A stretch of DNA of 64,000 bases from Asparagus officinalis (taxonomy: Eukaryota; Streptophyta; Magnoliopsida; Asparagales; Asparagaceae), in NCBI RefSeq assembly GCF_001876935.1, contig NC_033803.1, positions 54,750,068 to 54,814,067 of the forward strand, written 5' to 3'. This document shows, piece after piece, positions 31,948 through 41,368 of the stretch. The position numbers and the translations under genes are program-made. Under the pieces are notes generated by a model. The model was not told where the DNA came from, did not search any database, and saw only the letters and a list, made by a program, of their open reading frames with translations. Within the stretch, counting starts at the first letter, position 1; each line of letters starts with the position of its first letter.

Positions 31948-33037
31948 TGTAGGCAATAAAAATTGCCTTAATCCCAAAATTTGATAAGTTCACATGCAGG
32001 ACTTCGCCTGCATCTAAATCTCACAAGAACAAAGCTCATTCTGCTTGTTCACCTACATCAAAAAGGCTAAGTCAAGCTCACCTAAACGCTTGACCCCACA
32101 GGCAAAATGAAGTTTGCCTGCGCAGTAGATTTCCCCCCGAAAGGATTTAAACTCGCCTGAAAGCTTGGCTCGCCTGTACGAGTCAAGCTCTCCTAAAAGT
32201 TTGACTCGCCTGCTCGACTAAAAGTTTGACTCGCCTGCATGAGTCAAGCTCGCTTGAATGCTCAGTTCGTCAGCTAGCAAATTACCTAAGCTCTCCTGAT
32301 GCTTCGCTCGCCTGCATGAGTCAAGCTTGCCTGCAGAATGTTCGCCCGCACGAACCAAGCTCGCTTAGAGGGTTTAAGCTCATCTAAATTCTTAAGGGGT
32401 TCACTTGACAACATCGCCTGTTCGCCTAGCTTGCTTGTTCACTTGCCTGAGCATTTAACCCGCACGCTAGCTCACCTAGATCCACTTAGCGGTTTTTTAC
32501 CGATTGCTTGATTTGTTGGAGTGGTTACGCCCACTTCCCACGTTTGAGGGGTTGGTTACAACCATCCTTCTCTATTAATAGCCTCGAACGGCTACAGAGA
32601 AGGGGATCCTAGATTTTTATCTCTTGGCTATTGGATTTTAGCTCTTGAGATCTTGGATTTGGCTCTAATTCTTGGCTCTTAGCAAACTTTTGCATTTTAG
32701 CCTTTTGAGAACAAAATCTCATTGGTAATCGGTTCTTTTGGGTGATAAAAGAACCGATCTTTGTCTATTTTGAGCATTAGGTCTTGATTCAAGCTCGGGT
32801 ATTCGAACTCAATTCATATAACTTCTATCACGCGCTGAAGCTCATCCATAATTTTGATCAAATCGTCCTGGGGAAGCAAGCTCAATGCACGTATTCGAGG
32901 GAGGCATCCTATCGCTACCAAAGAATCTACGTTAAACAAGAAAGGATCGAATTAATTCCTTTTGCTTCTGTGTAATTTGATTCTTGATTTTTAACACATA
33001 TTCAATTAATACAAATTGTTTTAGAAACAATTTTACA
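31948..33037 (+). repeat. 5' LTR of element G (Tat type)
   Basis: Begins TGTAGGCAATAAAAATTGCC like the other Tat LTRs and ends at about 33037 (a TTTTACA; an alternative end is AAACA at 33029). It is followed by a PBS-like site and a Gag extension homolog. No second LTR of this family is in the window. Confidence 0.72.
32050..32470. repeat. GACTCGCCTG...GAGTCAAGC palindrome array in the U3 of element G
   Basis: About ten copies of 'gctcgcctg', 'gactcgcctg' and the inverted 'gagtcaagc' alternate. The same element's body has similar AGGCGAAC/AGGCGAGC steps at 33720-34060. It holds the position of the palindromes of the other LTR families. Confidence 0.7.
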
Positions 33038-33048
33038 TCCAATAGAAG

Positions 33049-34200
33049 ATGTCGACCACATTGGGAGTGACCATTACTTCCAACGAAATGGTGGTGGCGT
33101 AATTTGAAGAAATTGCGGCGAGGATGATTGTTGAGTCCCTTGTAATTGAGTTTAACCAGGCTAAGTATGAGGAGTACTTATCCTCAGCTTCTTCTGGTGG
33201 CAAAGCATATCGTAAATGCCACAAAGTTGTGTGTGTTGCTCAGCCCCAAGCGGCTTAGGCCACTACGCCTGAAAGCTCTATCCAAGCAAGCATTGGGGGT
33301 CGTAACTCCCCCAAACCTATTGAGTCCGATCAAAAGGCCAAGAATACAAGCCAAGGGGCTGCTCGTTGGGTTTTCAAGCAATACACGCAAGCTCCTGTGC
33401 AAGAGGGGACAACAGTTTGTGTCGGTGTTAACCACGCCATTAACGTCAACATGAATGCTCCTATATCAAAGAGAGCCAAACAATGGCAACGACAAGCTCT
33501 CGCTTGCCACGAGGCACGAGCCTTCATCTTCTATGACGGCCTGAATTACTATTCAGGCTTGAAAAGAGCCAATCAAGAACGTAAAGTTCTTAGTTTTGGC
33601 AAACTTGGTGTAGTTCCAAAAACTAGCGGGCTCAGCATTTTTGGCGAGCCTAGCAATGTAGGTGGACTTTGTTCTATGAGCAAAGTTCCCAATTCTAGCG
33701 AACTGTGAAAAACAGGTGAACCCACCAAATTAGGCGGGTTTCGCTTTACTAACCAAGTGCCCAATTCTGGCGAACCACGTCAATTAGGCAAACCCACCTA
33801 CTCAGGCGGGCTTTTCTCTATTGACAAAGTTCCCAAATCTGACAAACTACCCAAACCAGGCGAACTTCGCATTTCAGGCAAAGGCTATCATGCAGGCGAA
33901 CCTATCTAGGCTCGCTTGAAGGTGAGCTGTCACCATAAAGGCAAAGTAGTAGTATATCAAATAGGCGAACCTTGCCTGAACAAACAAGTGACTGAGCTCA
34001 CCCAATAGACGCAACCTCTCCCAACTAGACAAACTCACCTGTAAAGGCGAGCTCGTCCAAATTTAACACTTGGTGATTTTTCCAAGTGTTCTTCTTAGTG
34101 TTCTTTTGAGCCATCTTCACATGAATGCTTAGGTAGTCCTTTTGACATTGCTAGTTATCACCATCAACTTACAGGGAACCTTAGGGAGCATCTAACTTGC
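33049..34200 (+). pseudogene. Gag N-terminal extension of element G
   Basis: An ATG at 33049 overlaps the PBS-like site (33050-33068, TGTCGACCACATTGGGAGT) and reads STTLGVTITSNEMVVA, then after a stop VIEFNQAKYEEYLSSASS, the counterpart of VEYEFDQAKFEEYVSS in A. Open to about 33708 in another frame with ISKRAKQWQRQALACHEARAF, the basic stretch. 33710-34060 is rich in AGGCGAAC repeats and has no match in A. Two or more stops. Confidence 0.65.
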
Positions 34201-35431
34201 AAGAACACGATTCACGAGGTGACTCCTCAGTGCCACTGTGAGTGGCTTATCATAGCGGTGGTCACTAACTACCAGTGTACCAAAACATCGAAGCCATCGG
34301 TGTTGGAAAGGCTCTCCCTACAACTATCAGAAACGAAACCTCCTCGCCGACAATGCGACCATCAGAGGAGACGAGCTCCTGATGACTTGGACTTCCCAGC
34401 AGCCACTGTTAATCTTATAGGGAAGCTCAACACTAAGAATTCAGACTCTTCATATGCTGAATTATCATCGGCACTAAAAGGCACCTCCAGTGAGCCTGAG
34501 GGTATTTATTTGCATACCCAAATTAGAAATAGGGTTGCCATCCCACATGACTATTGGCGCTTAGCCGGTATTTCTGATGTGGATAACAATGATGATTGCT
34601 CAGCAGTAGCAACTTCCTAAACCTCAAGCTTAGTCCAGGGTGAGCATGCAAAAGTACACACGGCCAAAGTTCCTGATAAAGTAACCAGAAGGCTAGAGGA
34701 ACAACAAGCTGCAATTGCCAGGCAATAATCAACCATCTACTCCATGATGGAGATGTTGGAGAAACTTCTAAAGAAGAAGAAGAAGAAGAAGAAGAAGAAG
34801 AAGAAGACTTCGCAGGCTTCCTTAAATACTCAAAGCACAAAGAACGGGAACCTACTCCTCCGCATACAACAGAAGGAGAAGATGACTACAGATCGTATTC
34901 AGACTCTTCATCCAAGCCATCCGAAGGAGTATCACGTGTTGGCAGCACTCCTCATGACAAGAGACTCGATGAGTTTCGGAGTCAAATTGATACCTTAAAG
35001 CTCAAAAAGAACATGAAAGAGCATGGGGTAGTCAGACAATATCTAGTTGAGTGGGATATAGTCCCTTACCCGGCAAAGTTCAAGCCTATTAGCCTAGTCC
35101 AGTTTGATGGTAAAGGATCTTCCTCATAGCATATCTACTACTTCTTGTCTTAAACATGTTTTCTTATAGGGAATTATCCTATCCTCGGCTATTCATCGGA
35201 ACCCTGAAAGGGCTGGCCTTTGAATGGTTTCACAAGTTAGAACCAGGTTCCATCAAATCATGGGCCGACATGGAGAAGATGTTCTTGGATTGTTTCTTTA
35301 ATGATGACATAGAAGTTTCAATGGCCACTCTTCTATTAAAAAGTTGAAAAATGGGGAGTAGGTTAATAACTTATTTAAGAGATTCAGGAATCATTCACTA
35401 CATTGCAGGGACCAGGTCTCTGAGAGCACTT
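34201..35431 (+). pseudogene. gag: Gag of element G, cut by element H
   Basis: CHCEWLIIAVV...PSVLERLSLQLSETKPPRR (34230-34350) corresponds to the Gag start region. A coiled coil with the AAG repeat follows (about 34640-34820), then VEWDIVPYPAKFKPISLVQFDG (35050-35115) and the capsid part FIGTLKGLAFEWFHKLEPGSIKSWADMEKMF and CFFNDDIEVSM (35190-35325). It breaks off in SESTL at about 35431 where the LTR of H starts. Distinct in sequence from the C/I family. Confidence 0.78.
34771..34807 (+). repeat. (AAG)12 microsatellite in the gag of element G
   Basis: 37 bases of uninterrupted AAG encode a run of lysines within the coiled-coil part of Gag. Confidence 0.95.
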
Positions 35432-35855
35432 TATAGGCATCAAAAACTGCCTATAAGTTCCCACAAGCAGCTCAAGACAAAGAAAAAATATTGAACATCA
35501 TTATCCAAGTCAATAAGGATCATTTGATGCCTTAGGTAAGCTAACGAGCGCATGAAGTGAGTTGGCAAAGCATAAAGACAACTCGATCGGGAGTTATGTT
35601 TCACCCATAATGGATGAAGCACCACTCATGTCTCACTTAATCAATATTTGTTCTACTCATGTGAGGTTGAAGATCTTCTCACCGGCTTTCCAATGCATTT
35701 AGAATTACCTTATTCTGAGATCGGACGAAAGAGTTAGAGCTAAAATACCCGAGACAAATGCAGACAACTTCGCACATGCGAGACACCAATGGTATTTCAC
35801 ACGTTTTAGCCATTATGCAATTCAATTATGAAGAAGCTTAAAAGACAAAGGTTGT
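35432..35855 (+). repeat. Truncated 5' LTR of element H
   Basis: Begins TATAGGCATCAAAAACTGCC (TG to TA at the first step) and follows the LTR at 39049 through 'ttatccaagtcaa', 'aagcgagttg.caaagc' and 'gagatcgga.gaaa', then 'gcacatgcgagacacc'. The TATA box, U5 and PBS are deleted. Confidence 0.7.
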
Positions 35856-35997
35856 AAGTCTCACGAAAATGTTGACCTGTTAAAATAGCCTGATTCCAGC
35901 CCTAAGGCTATTTCTCAGCCTCCGACAACCTCTGATCCTATTCCTTCTACTCTCATACCTCAGGTAAAGTCTCACGAAAATGTTGACCTGTTAAAAT
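35856..35997 (+). repeat. 31-bp direct repeat at a deletion junction (35856-35886 and 35967-35997)
   Basis: The 31 bases from AAGTCTCACG to TTAAAAT are identical in both places. The second copy lies where the homologous frame of I predicts it (VK.....VD..KF). The first sits exactly between LTR and coding sequence, so it looks like templated filler. Confidence 0.8.
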
Positions 35998-38220
35998 TCT
36001 AGGTTAAGATAGCGGATCGCCTTGGTCCTTCGCATGAAGATCGAGGCAAATATCTGATAAACAAAGCCCGAGTAGTTCTTTTGACTAGGGGTCGTACACG
36101 TCCTCCCATCAAGCTATCTACTGCTCAAAGGTATCCTACCGCCTCCAAACAAACCGGGATACTTCATTTTATATGTTCGAGCACCGTGAACAAAAGAGAC
36201 AAGGAGAAAGTTCCATCTAATCATAGACTGGGGGTTTGTGTTGAAGCCCAGGAGCCCATTAAGACCTCACACTCGCAAGGGGGTGGTTCTGAACGTGTGA
36301 CTCCTGATGCGACCTCGGATTATTCAAATGCGATAATGAATCATCCTGAGAATGTCAACATGGTTCTTCTTCCCTAAAAGAAGATGTGTCCATCAAAAGA
36401 CAACATTATACTTAGGGTATCACACCAACAATTGATGGATTGCTCTAATGAGCTACACCATCAGGCTGGGGGTATGAACAAATCCCAAAAGGAGGATGTC
36501 CAAGAAACTAGCTCTCACTGTCCATGTGAGAGGCTTATCAGGGTAGTATTATTAAAATGTCGCTACCCTAGGACCATTTCACAAAGGGTCTTGATGTTTG
36601 AGAAACTTGCCACCGAAAAGTTGAAGCCCAAGCCAAGACGTCTTCACGAGAGAAAATCCGCCGTCTAGGATGATGAATTACCTAAAGTCAACATCAACAT
36701 GGTTAACAAAGGAAAGTTTGCGATTGCTTCAAATGGCTCTAATCTTGACTTTTCTCCTGGAAGAAAAGTCAATTCAAGGATAGCCCAACGAATGTCTCAG
36801 CTCCATCTAGAAGCCATTAGACATAGGGATAACCCGAGGATGCACGAAGGACTATTATTGGAAGATGAACTATTGGATACTTTCTCCGCAATCACCTCTA
36901 ACGATATAATATCCATCATGGGGAAAGCAAGGGAGTCGCTCACAATTACTCCTAACCTAGTGGCTCAAATGCTTCAAGAGAATTTAGCTCAACAGTGAGA
37001 GGAACTCAGAGCTAAAATGAAGATTAAAATGGAGTTGACCATGCGACGGATAAGAGAGCAACTTGATCAACAACTCCAGATTATGTCAAATCAGCAAACT
37101 AAATCCAAACGCCACACTCAGAACGTCACAGATGTTAGTGGTTCAGAAGAGGACGAAGTCATCAAGGCTCATACATCCCTTAATAACACGGGGGTAGTTC
37201 AAATGCACCCCCTAAAGATAAAAGCGTTGGGGGTTGTCCAACTCATTCTCCTCAACATCCTTTGAAGGAAGATGTAGTCGATGATGAGATGATGAAAGAG
37301 CTGGAGAATAAGGTTAATGCCTTAATACCCGCTCAAGAAGTAAGGAGAACGGGCATCCCGTGCTCATATCTAAGAGAGTGGAATTCAATCGCGTACCCGG
37401 TGAAGTTTAATCTAATTAACTTCACGCCGTTTGACGGGAAAGCTTCACCTACTTATCACCTAATTTATTTCAAGTCCCACCTAAGAAAGATCTCAAGGAG
37501 TGAACCCCTGATGATTCGATCATTCGTGGGCACCCTTCGTGGGGAAGCCTTCGATTGGTATCGACATTTCAATCTGGGAAGCATCAATTACTGGGACGTC
37601 ATAGAAAACTTATTCCTCAACAACTTCTTCGACGATGACACCAAAGTGTCGATCGGAGCTCTTATGGATGAGAATTCGAACGACAGTGAGTCAGTTGATA
37701 GTTTTGTTAAACGCTTCCACAATAAGGTAATGAATTTTAGGGATCCTATCACAGAGGAGTTCATCTTACAAATATGTCATAACAATCTCTCCCTCAATGT
37801 CCTCGAAGTCATGGGGGTTGTTCCCTCAACCACCTGGAAAGAATTAAAAACTTCATGGAGAAATAGGTCGAGCGCTTCTTCAGAAGAAAGAAGGCTGAGA
37901 GAAGTCAGCCAATAGCACCTGTGGTTGTTGTTGATATTAATCAAATGTCACAATAATAATCTCAGAAATAGCGAAGGACTCCTGATCCAAGGTTCCAAAA
38001 AGAGTACTCTCATGGATGAGGAAGTTCCAGCCATCTTGAAATACCTCCTCGCTAACGACAAGATCGAGCAACCACCTATTAAAGATCAAGAGAGAGCTAA
38101 GAGGATTACGGATCCAAAATATTGTGCATACCATATGAGCATTCTTCATCCCACCGAGGCTTTTTCAGCCTCAAAAGCAAAATCCAAGCCTTAATTGACT
38201 CTGACATCATAATAGCAAAA
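35887..38220 (+). pseudogene. gag: Gag (with partial N-terminal extension) of element H
   Basis: From HEDRGK-like sequence (about 36030) and TRGRTRPPIKLSTAQR, through SSHCPCERLIRVVLLKCRYPRT and RVLMFEKLATE (36505-36620), a coiled coil (36930-37110), CSYLREWNSIAYPVKFNLINFTPFDGKASPTYHLIYFKSHL (37355-37475), RSFVGTLRGEAFDWYRHF (37520-37570) and FFDDDTKVSIGALMDEN, to a knuckle DPKYCAYHMSILHPTEAF (38110-38165; last Cys lost). The part 37262-37915 is one open frame of 217 codons. It ends at 38192 near the same point as the gag of A. Confidence 0.8.
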
Positions 38221-38225
38221 CAAGC

Positions 38226-39048
38226 CAAATAAAGATGACCTACACTCCGATGAGTATACGAGTATAAACTGCTTATCATTTTTACTCTAATGGGTACATA
38301 AGTATAAACTATTTTCCTATCCTCCGACAGGTATATAAGGTTAAACTGCTTCTCCTTTTTTACTCCGATGAGTATACGAGTATAAACTGCTTCTCCTTTT
38401 TACTCCGATAGGTATACAAGTATAAACTGTTTCGCAAACCTCTAACTGATATATGAGGCTAAACTGTTCCCTAACTTGGATGGAAAGTTCCTGGAGAATA
38501 TTACACATAATATTCTTAAGGTTAACCTGGTAACATGGCCGAATACAATTGGATTCAAGTTCATGAAAGAGCTGGGGTGTGCAATACCCCAATACATTCT
38601 AATAGGAAGCTTCTGGAGAATATTACACAGGGTATTCTTACGAATAATCTAAAACCTATTTATTCCTAATCATGATAAAAATGATTAAGAACCTCCCACT
38701 ATGGCTATTTAATCATTTTCAAAATGATTAAAACCCTCCCACTATGACTCCTAAAGCACTCTTTCATCAAGCCGAGATTCAATGACTTCATCAAGTCAAT
38801 TTTCCCTCATAAAACCACTACTGTGTAATTGTAAAGTGCTTAACAATTCACAGTCCTCCACCATAAAATCCCTCACTGATCAAATCAATTAACAGTAGAT
38901 CCACTAAAATTCTTTTTGGTTTGATCCACTCAAACTCCCGCTATTCTGTGTACTCAACGCTTCCATTATTAGAATCCGAACATAGCAGTGGAAATTTCAA
39001 ACCCACTCGTGTTAAAGTTCATACAACTTGACACTAGAAACTCTCACT
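38226..39048 (+). repeat. 3' non-coding region of element H
   Basis: Four units of 'ctccgatgagtatacgagtataaactgcttctcc' type (38240-38430), a step 'ttcctggagaatattacaca.ggtattctta' present twice (38490 and 38609), then the 'aaaaatgattaagaacctccca' and 'gagattcaatgacttcatcaagtcaat' sequences shared with C (21830-22130). No gene. Confidence 0.7.
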
Positions 39049-39426
39049 TGTAGGTATAAAAAATTGCCTATGGGTTCACGCACGCAGCTCGATATGGGGA
39101 AAAGATGATGAATGTTATTATCCAAGTCAAGGAGGATTATCTAACACCGACAAGCATATGAAGCGAGTTGACAAAGCTTACGAATCAACGGGACGACAGA
39201 ATGACGAAGGAACGATCCGATCAGGAGTAACGTTTCACTCACGAAAGGAGAAGCACTACTCGTGTCTCATCTATTCCATGAATGATTTACCCATAGGAGG
39301 TTTTATATCTCTTCTTCATATTTCCTACACACTTTGAATCGTGTCATTCCGAGATCGGATGAGAAAATTACAGTGAAAATAGTAAAAACACGCAAAACGA
39401 TGCCTCAGTCAAAAACCGAGAACAGG

Positions 39427-39502
39427 TGTCTCGACCAGCCGAGACACAAACTGTGTCTTGGTTGGTCGCGAGACACAATTTGTGTCTCGGGCAGCCGAGA
39501 CA
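39427..39502. promoter_or_regulatory. TGTCTC-N8-GAGACA inverted repeats in the U3 of I/H
   Basis: Perfect pairs at 39427-39446 and 39483-39502, both with spacers of eight bases, and between them TGTCTT-N10-GAGACA (39454-39475). The outer pairs have the spacing class known to be bound by auxin response factor dimers (IR7/IR8). The TATA box is 140-215 bp downstream. Confidence 0.65.
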
Positions 39503-39643
39503 CAAAGAGTGTTTCAGGCCCCGAAAACATGGTTTTTTGCTATTTTTTGCTATTTCTTCGATGTTAGCTGCCGCGATTCTGATCCAGACCCTCCCCAACT
39601 GATTTGTGGTTATCCTTAAATATGGTTAAGGGCTTCTGAAGCC

Positions 39644-39650
39644 TATAAAT
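39644..39650 (+). promoter_or_regulatory. TATA box in the LTR of I/H
   Basis: TATAAAT followed by ACACCCCTAGGGCCCTTATTTGCAC, the block also found after the TATA boxes of C. Confidence 0.6.
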
Positions 39651-40110
39651 ACACCCCTAGGGCCCTTATTTGCACAGATCCGGAATTCTCGAGCATTGGT
39701 GAAGCCCTGTCAGATCAAAAAGTGAGGAGCATGAATTTCACAGAGGAGGAGGAGGTCTTGGGCAGTTCTTCAACACAAGGAGGAGAAGAGTTCGAGAGAT
39801 CTGCATCCATTCATCCATTTCATTGAGTTCGTACCTAGCTGCGATTCTCGAGAAGGGTGATCATCTCTCTTTGCTCAGATAGTTACTTTAGTTTCTTGTC
39901 TCCTTTATGAGGCAACAAATTCTATATTGGATCTGATCAGTCGGTGGTCTACGGATAAACCCCGGTACAGGCCAAGATCCCACACAAACAACTGGTAAAA
40001 AACATCCGTTGTGTGTGTTTTAAGAAAGTTGTAGATTTTTAATTTTCATTATGTAAGGAGACTTATAAAAAGTTCTTCCTTTTTGAATCATTGTAACGAC
40101 TAAAGTTGTA

Positions 40111-41368
40111 ATGACTCCACTAGTAAAAGAACCGACTTTTAACCGAAACATGCTGGTGACCACAGTAGGAGCTAACAGCCTCGCTGCTAAGACTATCATG
40201 TCGCAGCCGCTGATCAAAATTCCCATAGATGAAGAGGTTGAGTATGAATTTGACCAACAAAAGTTTGAGGAGTACGTCTCCTCCTCCTCCTCCAGATCTT
40301 CCTCTCCTTGCAAGCGCAGGAAGACCACTTTCCTAAAGAAGGTTCGTTGGTCTTCAGATCTGAAGACTTAGGGAGATAATCTTCACCCAAGTACTATTGA
40401 AGACTCCTATCCGGCCTCCAAGAAACCGGAATCTAATGTTTGTGACAACTCCTCAAAGGTTAAGGAGTTTCCCATCAAAGGCACACCGGTGCTGACGAAG
40501 AGGGATCGCCAGAGGCGCTACCAACGTCTCGACCGACAATTCGCTAAAGCTTTAGAGCATATAGATGAACTCCACTACCAATCAGATTTATTTTTCAGAA
40601 AGCACCAAGTGGCTGAGTCGTCACCACAACAAGCATCAGGATACTCCTCTCAACCACTAACTAACAAATGGGTTCATGTGAAACGAACCCGTTCTACTCT
40701 CGAGGAGTATATCCAGAAGCACCACACACTTCTTGTGCATGCCCAAATCCTTGTGTGAAAAGCACAAGAGTTGCAAAAAGAAGAGATGGTCATAGAGCCA
40801 CCAAGACCTAAGCAGGTTTGGGTGTCGAAGGCTAATTCCACCTCTAAGGCTACTTCCCAACCTTTGTTAATTTAAAAACTCGCTCCGTCTGCTCCCACAC
40901 CTCTTGTGAAGCCCTACGACAGCGTGGATCACTCCAAGTTCATGCTTCCATTAAAGGATCACTTTGGTCCTCTACATGAAAATCGAGGCAAAACTCCTAT
41001 TGAAGAATACTTGGGTCTAGCAAACAAATGCCGAGCATCTCTTCAGACTGGGGGTCATACACGACCTCCCAACAAGCCTATTCCTGTAACCGCCCGCTTG
41101 GGGGTGCATGCAAAAAACTAGGAGCCCGTTAGGGTTTCACCCTTATAAAGGTGTGATTCAAAATAAGTGACTCTTATGAACGCCAATAAGGCATTACCTA
41201 ATCAAAAGAAGACGCGTCCGACAGACGACAATGTTATACCTAAAAGTACAGGTGAACAACCGATAGGTTGCTCTGGCTACAACACCAATGAGTTGTACTA
41301 TCGGACTGGGAGTGAGTCTCGAAAGAGAAATACCCCAGAAACATAATCTTACTGTCCTTGTAGAGATT
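40111..41368 (+). pseudogene. Gag N-terminal extension of element I
   Basis: The ATG at 40111 lies inside the LTR. The frame crosses the PBS (MLVTTVGANSLAAKTIM) and continues SQPLIKIPIDEEVEYEFDQQKFEEYVSSSSS to 40368, where a stop ends it. It resumes at 40489 with LTKRDRQRRYQRLDRQFAKALEHIDELHYQSDL and WVHVKRTRSTLEEYIQKHHTLLVHAQ, then 40906-41118 with YDSVDHSKFMLPLKDHFGPLHENRGKTPIEEYLGLA, and NTNELYYRTGSES just before gag. Colinear with the open 406-codon frame in A. Function unknown; strongly basic. Confidence 0.75.
40154..40172 (+). other. Primer binding site of element I
   Basis: TGGTGACCACAGTAGGAGC, three bases after the LTR end; a diverged tRNA-Lys complement, as in A. Confidence 0.7.

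Larger units (their letters stand above)
35432..39048 (+). mobile_element. Element H: second gag-only Tat element
   Basis: Truncated LTR (35432-35855), rest of the Gag extension and gag (35887-38220), 3' non-coding region (38226-39048), then the LTR 39049-40150. As in A, the coding part stops after the zinc knuckle and enters the AGTATACGAGTATAAACTG repeats directly; there is no trace of protease, RT or integrase. Inserted into the gag of element G. Its right LTR is shared with element I. Confidence 0.75.
39049..40150 (+). repeat. LTR shared by elements H (3') and I (5')
   Basis: Starts TGTAGGTATAAAAAATTGCC and ends ...AACCGAAACA; 1102 bp. H's 3' region ends before it and I's PBS follows three bases after it. 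An LTR-interior-LTR-interior order arises by recombination between LTRs of related elements. Confidence 0.8.

Noticed and set aside
33184..33527. Minus-strand frames in element G (83 and 65 codons)
   Set aside because: Antisense to the Gag extension of G, no motifs, no conservation in related elements.
34523..34840. Serine-rich minus-strand frame (105 codons)
   Set aside because: The serine run is the reverse complement of the AAG microsatellite; not a gene.
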